Source of the DNA: Anthonomus grandis grandis
Taxonomy: Eukaryota > Arthropoda > Insecta > Coleoptera > Curculionidae
Reading direction: 5' to 3'
NCBI RefSeq assembly: GCF_022605725.1
Contig: NC_065567.1
Location: 36,187,127-36,251,126 of the forward strand
DNA length: 64,000 nucleotides
A program made the translations under genes and the position numbers. The notes beneath the pieces were generated by a model, which saw nothing but the letters and a program-made list of their open reading frames with translations, did no database searches and had not been told where the DNA came from. This document shows positions 32,345 through 42,588 of the stretch, one piece after another. The first letter of the stretch is position 1. Every line of letters begins with the position of its first letter.

Positions 32345-33230
32345 ATGGAACTGTGTAGCAGTTGCGATAAAGTAATTAAATCAGGAGCAATTTCCGTTGA
32401 ATGCAGCTTGTGTCGTTCTTGGTTTCACAAAGGCTGCTCTAATCTTTCCAAAACCGAATTTGATAAAATCTATGCGACTTTTAAAAAGAAGAAGAGTCAT
32501 GAGTGGAAGTGTAGTTTTTGTTGTACAGTTAACAACAGACGGTTGTCAAGTATTAGTGTTCATAATGATAATGAAAGCTAGTTCTATAGGAATGGGCGAT
32601 GTAATATCATTACCTGAGATTTTGTCTAAGAGAAATGCTTCCATTGGTGATCTGATGAACGGCATTATTGAATTGCATAAACTTATTATTTCTCAGCAAT
32701 CAACAATTAATAAACTCGTGGAGGAATTACAGAAACTTCAAACATTTAAAAACGACATTGATGACCTTGCTCAACCAACAAATGATAAGATTAAGAATAG
32801 TAACTCCATTATAATTTCTGACATAAATGATAGAAATGAGCGCAAAAATAATATTATGATGTTTAATGTTCAGAAAAGTAATTCTGATGATATGAATAAT
32901 AGAATTAGTCACGATAAGGAGTTCGTACTTGATGTTCTGTCCAATAAGTTGGGAATAGATCATATTAAGCCCTTTAAGGTCTATAGAATTGGACGTCGTG
33001 GAGCCAATAATAGGCCTATAAAAGTGTGCTTTAATAATACCGAGATTGTACAATAATGTTTGAGAGAGAAAAAGAAATTAGGTGGTAGCAATATAGTAAT
33101 TAAAATGGATTTCACCAAATTACAGCGTGATGAAATCCGAGAAGTTTATGGAGAATTGGCAAAAAGAAAGGAAAAAGGTGAAGATGTGATAGTTAAATTT
33201 ACCAATGGGGTTCCATAAATCGATAAAACG
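32345..33230 (+). pseudogene. LINE ORF1 protein with PHD zinc finger and coiled coil, one frameshift
   Basis: Residues 1-60 form a PHD-type finger: MELCSSCDKVIKSGAISVEC, then CRSWFHKGCSNLS and HEWKCSFC, giving a C4-H-C3 spacing. A +1 shift near 32575 leads into a second frame with a coiled-coil-like heptad region (LMNGIIELHKLIISQQSTIN, LVEELQKLQTFKND) and then an RRM/ORF1-like domain (RKNNIMMFNVQKS, FVLDVLSNKLGI, IRPFKVYRIGRR-like). Later stops lie near 33053 and 33218. PHD-bearing ORF1 proteins are known from some insect and vertebrate LINEs and are thought to act as nucleic-acid chaperones or chromatin readers. Confidence 0.75.
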
Positions 33231-36030
33231 ATTAAGTGATTCCTTGGTAATGTATTATTTTAACGCTGGGGGTATGAGGTCTAAGCTGGAGCATTTGAAG
33301 CAAACAATATCCGCATGCAGTTATGATGTGATTTCGTTGGTTGAGACATGGTTGTTTGCGGACATTTTGTCATCTGAATTGGAGTTTACGGCATATGAAG
33401 TATTTAGCTGTGATAGAAGTGCCCTAACAAGTGCTAAGAAGGATGGTGGGGGTGTTTTACTTGCTGTGAGAAAGGAGTTAAAACCGCGATTAATTAATCA
33501 CTATTGTTCATCGTTAGGGCAAGTTTTTGTTTCTGTACAACTTAATCTTAAGAATATTGTTTTTGGTATGGTTTACCTGCCGCCAAAATCTGATATGGGT
33601 CAATACAGTGCTTTCTGTGATACAGTACTGGAGATCTTTGAGGCCCATCCGAATTGCTTATTTAGTATTGCAAGAGACTTTAACCTACCTGGCTGCACTT
33701 GGTTTAATGAAAATCAAAATCTTAAAGTTACCTTTTCGGATGGGTGTTCGAATGTCGCACCAGCTTTACTGCTTGGACAGGTATTTAACTACTTAGATGG
33801 TAAAGAAATGTTTCAGCTACCAAATCCGGAAGGCACATTTCTTGATCTTTGTTTTTACTAATATTAATGGGTCTTCTGGATTGGCGAATGATTTTTTATT
33901 GCCGGTGACTGGCTCTCGACACACTCCGTATGAATGTGTCTTTTCAGTACCATATATGTCAAGGTCTCTGAAATATTCAGTAAAGTTTTTTGACTTCAAA
34001 AGTGCTGATTTTGTATCGTTAAATAATTTCCTTGCATCTATCGACTGGTCCTTTATTAACAACACTTCTGATATAAATATTTCCCTAAATAAGTTTTATG
34101 ACCTTTTGTATGAAGGAATCAGCTATTTTATGCCTTTTAAGTCCTATAATACTGGTAGCTTTCCTGTATGATTTTCACGAGAGTTAAGAAGCTTAGTTTT
34201 ACGTAAGAGGATTGCTCATAAGAAGTTTAAGGAGTCTCAATTGCAAAGTGATTACTTGGTTTTCTCTGGGCTTCGGCAGTCATGCAGTGTGTTGAGCGGT
34301 CAGTGTTACCGCGATTATATTTCTCGTACCGAGAATAATCTATTGTTAAATCCTAGGTTATTCTGGAAACATGTAAGCAATCTTAAAAAGTCAAATATTA
34401 TTCCCAAACATATGTTTTTTAATGATGAAACTAGTGATGAGGGTGTTGATACTGTTAATTTATTTGCCAAATATTTGTCAAACGTATATTCTGATAAAGC
34501 ATTTCAAATACCTGAAAATTACATGACAGGGCTTGTGGATCAATTCGATGTCAAATTTGTAAAGTTATCTTTAGTAGAGGTTTTTGACGAGATTCTTGGC
34601 TTACAGAGCAAGACTTCTGCGGGACCGGATGGCATACCCAGCTTGCTACTTCGTAAATGTGTATGTACTCTGCCGAAGCCTATTTGCACTTTATTCAATC
34701 TGTCTTTAAAGTCAGGAGTATTTCCTTCTTTTTGGAAGAATTCAATTGGAAGGATGTCAGTAATTATCGGGAGTTTGTATACAGTCAACCTTGCCTAAAC
34801 TTTTGGATGCACTTGTAACCAAGCAATTGTCATGGCAATGTAAAAGCCTTATTATTAACAGTAACATGGTTTTCAAAAAGGTCGTTCCACTGTTACTAAC
34901 TTAATATGTTATGAAGATTATTTGTTTAATGCTTTTGGTAAGGGTTCACAAGTTGATGCTGTTTATACGGATTTTTCGAAGGCGTTCGACAGAGTTAATC
35001 ATGCGCTTCTACTGGCAAAGCTCCAAGCTTTGGGTTTTGGATCAAATGTTATTTGTTGGCTGTCAATAGAAAGAGACTATCTACTGGGTAGATCGCAATG
35101 TATACGGCTTAATAACTTCTTATCTAGCAGCTTTTCTTTGCCATCTGGCGCTTCTCAGGGGTCACATGTGGGTCCGTTGCTTTTTACAATATTTGTTAAT
35201 GATATGGGATTATTTGCAAGAATTTTTATTATTTGCTAATGATTTAAAATTGTTTTTGTCTATTGATTCTAATATTCAATGTCAATTGTTACAGGATGAC
35301 TCGCATAATCTCTATGAATGGTGCAACCTTAATGGTTTAGATTTAAATGTTCCGAAGTGTTATTCAATAACTTTTGGAAGAATTCGCAATCTTACATTGT
35401 TTGATTATAGTATAGGTTCCACTATTTTAAAAAGGGTAACGGAAGTTAGGGATCTCGGAGTAATTTTCGATTCTAAGTTGACATTTTTGTCTCATGCTGA
35501 AAAGTTAGTTCAGAAAGCGTATAGAAATCTATTTATAACTAGATGCAGTCAAGACTTCTCATAAAGTTTTGTACTGTTCGTTAGTTTTCGTACTGTTCTG
35601 GTTTGGAGTATGCTAGTCCCGTATGGTCTCCATTTTATAAATCGCATATTGAAAATATTGAGAAAGTCCAAAATAAATTCTTAAGAAATTGTTCTTTTAA
35701 ACTTAAGGTTCCATTAGCTAATGGTCATACTGATTACAAGTCGGTAATGTCAGTTCTCTCTTTGGACTCACTTGAGTTAAGGCGTAATAATTCAGACTTG
35801 TGTTTTATTTTTAAATTAATATCTGGCATGACTGATTGTGATTGTGAGGCTGAATTTTCGGGCGCAAAAATTGACTAGACTGAAAAAACTCTTCTATGTA
35901 GTTTTTGATAGTAGTTCTTATGGACAGCATAATCCTTTAACTAAAATGCAACGTTCTTTCAATAGGTATAGTCTTGACTTGCACGTTTCTTTTAGCAGTT
36001 TTAGGAGTTCTCTTAAATTAATTAATTAAT
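33205..36030 (+). pseudogene. LINE ORF2: endonuclease and reverse transcriptase with mutated active site
   Basis: Endonuclease: YYFNAGGMRSKLEHLKQTIS, VISLVETWL, GGGVLLAVRKE, VFGMVYLPPKSD and ARDFNLPGCTW (usual Gly-Asp-Phe-Asn, here Arg-Asp). Connector: FWKHVSNLKKSN. RT: SAGPDGIPSLLLRKC, PISILSTLPKLLDA (after a shift near 34745), YTDFSKAFDRVNHALLLAKL, LPSGASQGSHVGPLLFTIFV and LLFANDLKLFLS. The catalytic FADD is FAND here (35234-35245), so the RT would be inactive. C-terminus: MEYASPVWSPFYKSHIENIE and RRNNSDLCFIFKLISGMTD. Frameshifts or stops occur near 33860, 34170, 34740-34800, 35070, 35220 and 35565. Confidence 0.85.
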
Positions 36031-36170
36031 TAGTGACTCGTTACTTTAACAGGTTTCTTTAAATTAATTTGTAACTTCGATTGATTTAAGTCTTACTATT
36101 ATCTAGCTTAAGTTGTATTATTATTAGTATCTTTTGTGTTATTTTATTTCTGTAAAATTGGTGGATACCC

Positions 36171-36202
<32 letters not shown>

Positions 36203-36671
36203 CTTTTGATGAAAAGATGGTTAATTTACTATTTTTTTATATTTTACTATATTACTATTTTTTAAATTAATTACTTAAGTAGAATTTATTCTAAGGTATT
36301 TGGTTGCTGACACAATTTTTCATTTTCAATTAGATTATGGATCTGAATAATTTTATATATCACTTCTTCTCATTTCTATCTAATTTCTTTCAAACGTCCC
36401 TTACTTTCGAAATTTTTTTCTTTCGTTTACCACTGTTTTACATATTTTACTAGAAAATGTATGCCAAATATGCCTTGATTTAAGAGCAAATACTAAATTA
36501 CCAGTATCGTATCTGTGTTGACATTAAAAACCTTTAATATTAGTTTTTCCACTTTCTCAAAATCTGGCTACGTATTCTATACCATCAAGTTCTTCTCAAC
36601 TTGTGATCTTAAAGATCTTTGTTATACTGATCATACAAATTGGCATTTGTAGATACTATTGCTTATAGATA

Positions 36672-37970
36672 CCCAATTAGCAATTATTCGAAGCGACAAC
36701 GTTGTAAATTGCAACGCAACGTTGCATTGTTACGTTGTCTTAACCGTCGAGACAACTCCGTTTTACACCAATTTGAAAGAGATTTTTTTGGTTGTCTCAA
36801 CGTTACGCAGTGACTACCCGTTAACTTTCTAAACGCTTTTGCAACGTTTTTAGAGTTACACGCGCGCCCTGAATTGAAATGAAAAAAATAATAAGTAATT
36901 TTTTTTATTGGGGTCATAACAAATCCGCTATCGTTGTCCCTGGTTGGCCTGAAGCAAGAGGAAGAACGGATAGACCTAACCTAAAATTTTGATATTTCAA
37001 TTTTACTGTTTGCTACTTTAATAAACAAAAACTTTAACTTTTACAAAAAAATCCATAAGCTCTTCGAAAAATATGTTGTTAACATTGAAATTAACATTTA
37101 ATAACATTAAATGTTAACATTACATTCTGAGTTCTTATTACTGCTCCTGCTATATAAATCCTAATAACTAAAACTTAAAAAGATTTACCATTATTTTCAA
37201 ACTGGTTAGTCTCTTGTGTAAAGAAAGGCTAGAAAGTAGGATATAGGAATCATAAAGGAAACCATTTACAAAAAGTAAACCCAGTATTTTAAACTTTAAA
37301 TATGTAAAATTTAATACAAACCTTTTCACTGCTATCTTCCGCCACTTCCATTGATTCTACATAATCCATATCAACTTCATGTAAGCTAATTGAAGGCATT
37401 TTTCCTACCATTGCAAGTTTTTTTTTTGCGTCTGTAGTAAGTTCCAGAATATTTAAAGTCTTTATATCTCTTCATTTTTTAAAGCAAAACGAAAATAATA
37501 AATCCCAATTATTGCAAGCAAAAAATGAATTATGAAAATAAGAATATAGATTAAGTAGGTTATGTTGAATTGAATATTTTTTCTTCCTCTTATTCTCTCT
37601 ACCTTTGTTTTTCATCTTCTGCTCCCTCTACAGCGAAAAATGACAGATCAGGCAATGTAATACCCATTCGCTAACGATGAGGTAACGTTGTTCTTACTGG
37701 GTTTTTGATTCGAAAAATTGTACACGTCTGCACGTCGTTGTTTTGTGTGTAAATTTAAGTGTAAATTACTACTGCTACCATCTACAGTAAAAAAATAAGT
37801 TATAAAAATAGCAGAGTTTTACAATAGTTGCGATACAGGTGCAGTACGTCGAAGTTTGGTCGAAAATAAACGTCGTTGCAAAACCAACTAAATTTTGCAC
37901 GGAAAACAACGTTGCGACTAGTGAAAATAAGAGTAATCTGAACTTAGGTGACTGCAAATTGTTACTTGGG
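36672..37970. mobile_element. Putative non-autonomous DNA transposon rich in CAACGTTG palindromes
   Basis: The ends CCCAATTAGCAATT (about 36672) and, inverted, CCCAAGTAACAATTT (to about 37970) match imperfectly. CAACGTTG occurs at 36697-36704, 36717-36724 and 37907-37914, with many half copies (AACGTT, CGTTGC) in the first and last 250 bp. This distribution is like subterminal binding repeats. No transposase is recognisable inside, and no target duplication is certain. Confidence 0.45.
37292..37471 (-). other. Exon-like open frame inside the CAACGTTG element
   Basis: An open stretch runs leftward from 37471 and contains NILELTTDAKKKLAMVGKMP, SISLHEVDMDYVE and AEDSSEK, then a GTTTGT that could be a weak donor at 37322. 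The composition is acidic and protein-like compared with the surrounding AT-rich sequence. I do not recognise the family. It could be a captured exon or part of a lost accessory protein. Confidence 0.25.
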
Positions 37971-37974
37971 CATC

Positions 37975-39125
37975 ATTTTGGGATGATCAGGTTAAGTTAG
38001 TTTTGGGCAAGTCATTACTCAAAAACTTTGTCGCACTAAACATACTCATAGACTTGGTTGATCCTTTCACTCTAAAAGCTCATCATAGTAGATTTGACTC
38101 TTCTTGGTTTATCTATTCGATGGAAGTTCCTATAATTTGCAATGTGTGATTGAAATTTTTACAAATTCTTCTATGGAGACATTAATAACTATAGAACTGC
38201 TAAGAAAATGTAAATTTATTTGGCTGAAATGTTTCAGATGCTATTATTACCTCTTAAGGAATATTTAAGCAGAACATATTAGCTTTGAGATCAAGATTAT
38301 TCTGGTAACAACAAACTACGTCTTAATTCCTGTCTCAAGAACTCCCAAGTAATTAGAACATCTCTGTTGGTTCACGCAATGGTGGTATCATCTGCAAATA
38401 TAGTGTGGCCGTAGTGAAACTTTGCATTAAATTTGCCTAGGGCTTCTCATTTCTTCGTTTAAATTTCTTTGTCAAAAATTGTTGCTAAAAAATAGTTTTT
38501 GCTTATCTTCTGAACCAAAATTTATCTGAAAATTTTCCTATATTTATTATTTAGAGTACTACTCAACTAAAGTCTTAGTTATTTTGGTTGCATCATATAT
38601 GTTGGTCATATGTCATATCTTCAATTAAGCAAGTCAAGTAAAAATCTTACGTCATTTGACTCCATTTTATGGAGACCAATTCCAAAATTGAATTGTTTGC
38701 CCTCTTAGTGTGATATATGGGTAACGATGATTTATTTATATTTTATGTATATAGTATATAGTTGTTATGAAATATTTGGTATTATCCTAAATGTTAATAA
38801 TATCACAAATATTTAATTAGGATTCACAATTCAAGGTATAACATATCATAATTAACATCTAAAACAATGGCGTCAGCTGAATGTTAAAACGTAATTATAA
38901 AACCAACATATTTATAAAAGTATTGTGTTTTAAGCCCATATGTTTTAACTGTTAATTCTATTCCAAATAACAGAAAAAATATTAAAATAGTGTAAGATAA
39001 CATCGGAGAGATCGTAGGGAGGCGCATTGTCCACACACGGATCTTTAATATTTTGGCATAAGAGACAAGTGGGTAAATATTATAACGTCTCATAAGTTGG
39101 GAACCATTATTTAATTTCAACTTTA
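37975..39125. other. No supported feature
   Basis: AT-rich sequence without recognisable genes or repeats. Confidence 0.4.
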
Positions 39126-39430
39126 GTAATTATGGTTACCTTACTATAGTAACCAAAAACAGTAATAAAATAAATAAACTATACTTCGGTTGCCATATTT
39201 ACCATGCTAACTATAGTCATATATAAACTATGATGTTATGACCTTTATGTATTATTGTGGATAATATAAAATGACTATGAGCACGATCATCATTGTAGTT
39301 TAACGGTAACTATGATAATAAATACATCATATATTATCGTTATTTTGCTTATATTAGTAACCTGTTAGCATTAGTTACTGTGAAAATTATTATTATTCTG
39401 AATAATAATTTCATAATAACTCACTGTCAA
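39126..39430. repeat. Cluster of GTTAC/GTAAC palindromic words
   Basis: GGTTACCTTACTATAGTAAC at about 39132-39151 is a near palindrome. Related words (TAACTATAGT, GGTAACTATG, AGTAACCTG, TTAGTTACTG) follow through 39390, and similar words recur at 40485-40620 (GGTTACTGTAGTAACATGG, TTGTTACCATG). The two clusters flank the 316-bp tandem repeat and could be the ends of a non-autonomous element. Confidence 0.4.
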
Positions 39431-39519
39431 AAATGATAGATTCTTTGAAGAATTCTATCTATTGAAAGAGTACATGAAAGCAAAAACGGTTGAAAATCCG
39501 AATGGTTATTAGTGTAATT

Positions 39520-40330
39520 TAACTGAAGCCGCCTGAATTGTAAATAATTCCTGGATATCTTGGATATGTTAAAATCTTCAGCACTATTCAAAGGCCTTAA
39601 TCATTAAGAAAAAAAGAAAATTTAAGGTTAAGTACGCTTAGGACCAAAATGTGAAACATCTTACATAAGACTCATGATCACTGGAACTTCACATAAAGAT
39701 GATTTCTGGAGCCTCACCTACCATTTTGATTTTACATCTTGGACTAGGCCTAAAGACTTTGAGCTCGTCTAAGCCTTCTCTAAATTAAATTAAACCCAAG
39801 TTTCTCAAAGAAAATTGATGAAGAAAAGTGGAGCTGATATTCGTCGCCATGGATGATATCCTGAAAGACAATCTAGGAAACTCAGGGTTCGCTCTCGAAA
39901 AACAACTGATTAATGAATTAATTATATCAATTGGAGGTAGTAATAGGCCTAGAAATTTATTTACGAATCTTGATGGATTTCTGAAACCTCACCAAAAGCC
40001 AATTAACTTGGTAATATCAATGAGTCAGCTTAGTTCCACGTTTGTAGACTAGGTGTAAAGATGTTAAAGCTTATCTCATCCGTTTCTAAATGAAATAAAG
40101 AATTTCCTAGCAGAATATTCAATCTTCTCAAAGGAAATTCTAACTGAAGTTGATATTCGTGGCGATGAATTAGATCCTAAGAGGCAATCTAGGAAAATCA
40201 GGGTTCATATCTGAAACTGCCTGATTGTTGAAATGATTATGTCCATTGGAGGTACTGACCTAAACCAGAAAGTTTACTTAATGGATTTCTGGCGCCTCAC
40301 TTAGAGGCCAAAGAGCTTGGAAATTCTAAT
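39520..40330. repeat. Decayed tandem repeat, period about 316 bp
   Basis: GATATTCGTCGCCATGGATG at 39836 and GATATTCGTGGCGATGAATT at 40152 are 316 bp apart. The following GGCAATCTAGGAAA / GACAATCTAGGAAA, CAGGGTTC, CTGATT, ATTGGAGGTA, GATTTCTGG and CCTCAC blocks repeat in register. A weaker third copy precedes at about 39525-39770 (GAAGCCGCCTGAATTGT, GATTTCTGGAGCCTCACC). No protein frame is kept in all copies. Confidence 0.65.
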
Positions 40331-40714
40331 GAGTTATCTTGGTTTCAATCGGTTTTTATTTTTTTACTCAAAAGCCTTGCAAGGTATGAAAAAAAAGCAA
40401 AGAATCAAATTTGCTTCGAAACAAATGAAGACTTTAGAAAAAATGTTTGTTTTTAAAAAAAGCAGTAGTTTAGGTTGGCATTTGGTTACTGTAGTAACAT
40501 GGGTAGCATTAATTGTATTAATATACATATAGTTACTTTACTTACTACTCTATACCGTGAAAATGGACGCTATGGGTTATGATTGTTACCATGTATTTTC
40601 TACCATTTACTTACTGGTAATATAAATAAAAAAATAAATTTTAAATATTACTATTTAGCTTGTAGTTGCCGTAATTAATAATAAAAAACAAACAAAATAT
40701 ATGCCGTTTAGAAA

Positions 40715-41230
40715 GAATACAAGACTTCGAATCAGGCAGAAACTAATCCTTAATGAGTTCAACTTCGAAGTGGTTAAGGAATTTAAGTACCTAGGTGCTC
40801 ATCACACATAACAATTGAGTAGAAAAATATGTCTTAGAACGAATAATGGGGAGGAAATAGGGCGTTATACTCTTTCACAATACTATTAAAATCTAATTCT
40901 AATCTGGGCAATAATTTTCCCATCTGGACCCTTAGTCAACAGAAAATACATAGGCTTCTTGTGTTTCAAAGAAAAGTTCTCAGAATGATGTTCGGATACA
41001 ATAGGGGTGAAAGAATAGAATTAGGCACATAAAAGTTAACCGAATAAGATGAGCAGATCATGTAGTAAGATCGAAAAACACAGATTCATAAATACAGTAT
41101 TCCTTGAGAGACCAAATGGGAAAAGATTAATTAGTAGATCATGAAAAAAATGGAAAGATGCTGTCGCAGCAGATTTGTCTAGGATAGAAGTCCAATAGGG
41201 ACACAGGATCGTAGGAGTTGTAAAGCCAGG
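40715..41230 (+). pseudogene. LINE C-terminal remnant
   Basis: In shifting frames the plus strand shows FEVVKEFKYLGAHHT, an FERKVLRMMFG-like block (FQRKVLRMMFGYNRGER) and VNRIRWADHVVRS. This order (the 'YLG' block, then 'F.RK.LR..FG', then 'RL.W.GHV.R') is the usual C-terminal part of many arthropod LINE RT proteins. The 3' end shows a GAAGAAGAAGAA run near 41230. It is a short, old fragment. Confidence 0.6.
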
Positions 41231-41495
41231 AGAGAAGAAGAAGAAGACACTGAAAAGATCACACCTCTATTCGTGACTCTCCTGCTACATTTTCGTAAAA
41301 AACGCTCGGACAAGTCAATTTTGATTTCTAGTGGACTTTTCCTCTAGGATGATCCAAAAAATAAGATATTGCTTTACATTTTGGATTTTTAAATATCAGA
41401 CGGTCATCGAAAAACTTTGTCTTTTTTTTTAAATTGTTAAATTACTTACCTAGTTGTGTAATAAATATTGAATAATGATTTATTAAATTTAGAAA

Positions 41496-42320
41496 ATGTT
41501 TAAAAGAACAAAACTGTTTTATCAAAATAGGAGCATTGCAAGAGCTACTGCCCAGTTGTTTAATGCGTTACATCCAGACAAAAATATTAACGATAAGTAT
41601 CTGGCTAAGTTGATAAGAAGATATAAAGAAACTGAATCTCCGTCTAATAGTTGTCGTAATCGCAATCGAGAAAATCAAGCAGTTAGAAATAAAGCTGGAG
41701 AAATAGCAATTTTAAGACAAGTAGCACTTTGCAACACCCAAAGCACTCGTGAACTGACTATTTCTTCAGAACTTACACGTTGACAATACACACAACTGAC
41801 AATACGAGTGACTCGAATCCACATTTTTTTCAAGAGGTACACCACAATATCCTGACAAAAATAAATGTGTGGACCGCCATTTATTCCTGGAAACCTGACG
41901 AGCGAGACGTACTTGAACATGTTAGAGAAATAGAGCCACGAATTACGGAAAAAAACAGAAAATTACGTTACCTATAATAAAAATTACATTCATTTCCAAC
42001 AACCTGATGCAACACTGCATTATGTGGCTCTAGTACGGCAAATTTTAGACTACAATTTTTCGAGTCGGTAAATTCAGATCGGCGGACGAACCTTCATTGT
42101 GGCCGACAGTGGCCGTCGAGATCTCCGGACTTGGTCCGAGTTTTAGTACGAAGACAGATTCTATTTAAGATATTCGAGAGTAGATTACGGCTCAATGTAG
42201 ACAAACAAGTCAACAGATGCTTGAAAATTAGGGGTGCAATAAAATGAAGGCATAGATTCGAACAAAATTTTTACTATTGCATGGAGGTAAATGGACGCTA
42301 CTTTCAGCATTTATTATCAC
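41496..42320 (+). pseudogene. Mariner-type transposase remnant
   Basis: The HTH region is readable (SIARATAQLFNALHPDKNIN, then YLAKLIRRYKETESP). Later blocks are VWTAIYS (usual WCGI), LTSETYLNMLEK, FHFQQPDATLHYVALVRQIL (the QQDGA.PH block with the Asp lost), WPSRSPDL and a short tail. The first catalytic block is missing between 41783 and 41850. The closest relatives in this window are the DD41D copies, but the third Asp is not readable. No TIRs were found. Confidence 0.65.
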
Positions 42321-42588
42321 ATTGACCTGCCTTATAGCAAATTAATTTTTATTTTAACTTTGATGGACGTGTAAACTCATTGAAAAGCAAAAGTTGATTT
42401 TGGTTTTTTTAAAATTCGACAAGTTGCTAATATTAAATAGAAGACCTATATTTATTATTATGTTTAGGTTATAATTCCTTATTATCACGATTTCTAGAAT
42501 TTCTAGCTTTACAACTAAATTACAAGTTCTGTCAAAGATATTTGAATAAATTCTAAATCAACAAATTACGTATAATCTAGACAAACAA

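Larger units (their letters stand above)
32228..36202 (+). mobile_element. Near full-length LINE with PHD-finger ORF1 and short tandem tail
   Basis: The 5' end is placed at a TCAGTC initiator-like word (32226-32231), preceded by TATATATAT at 32204-32212. ORF1 starts at 32345 and ORF2 near 33205. The 3' end is an (AAAT)n tail, about 36172-36202. The order 5' leader, ORF1, ORF2 and simple-repeat tail fits Jockey/CR1-group LINEs. Exact ends are approximate because no target duplication was found. Confidence 0.7.

Noticed and set aside
36684..36917. 77-codon minus-strand frame near the CAACGTTG cluster
   Set aside because: It is produced by the palindromic subterminal repeats and shows no domain.
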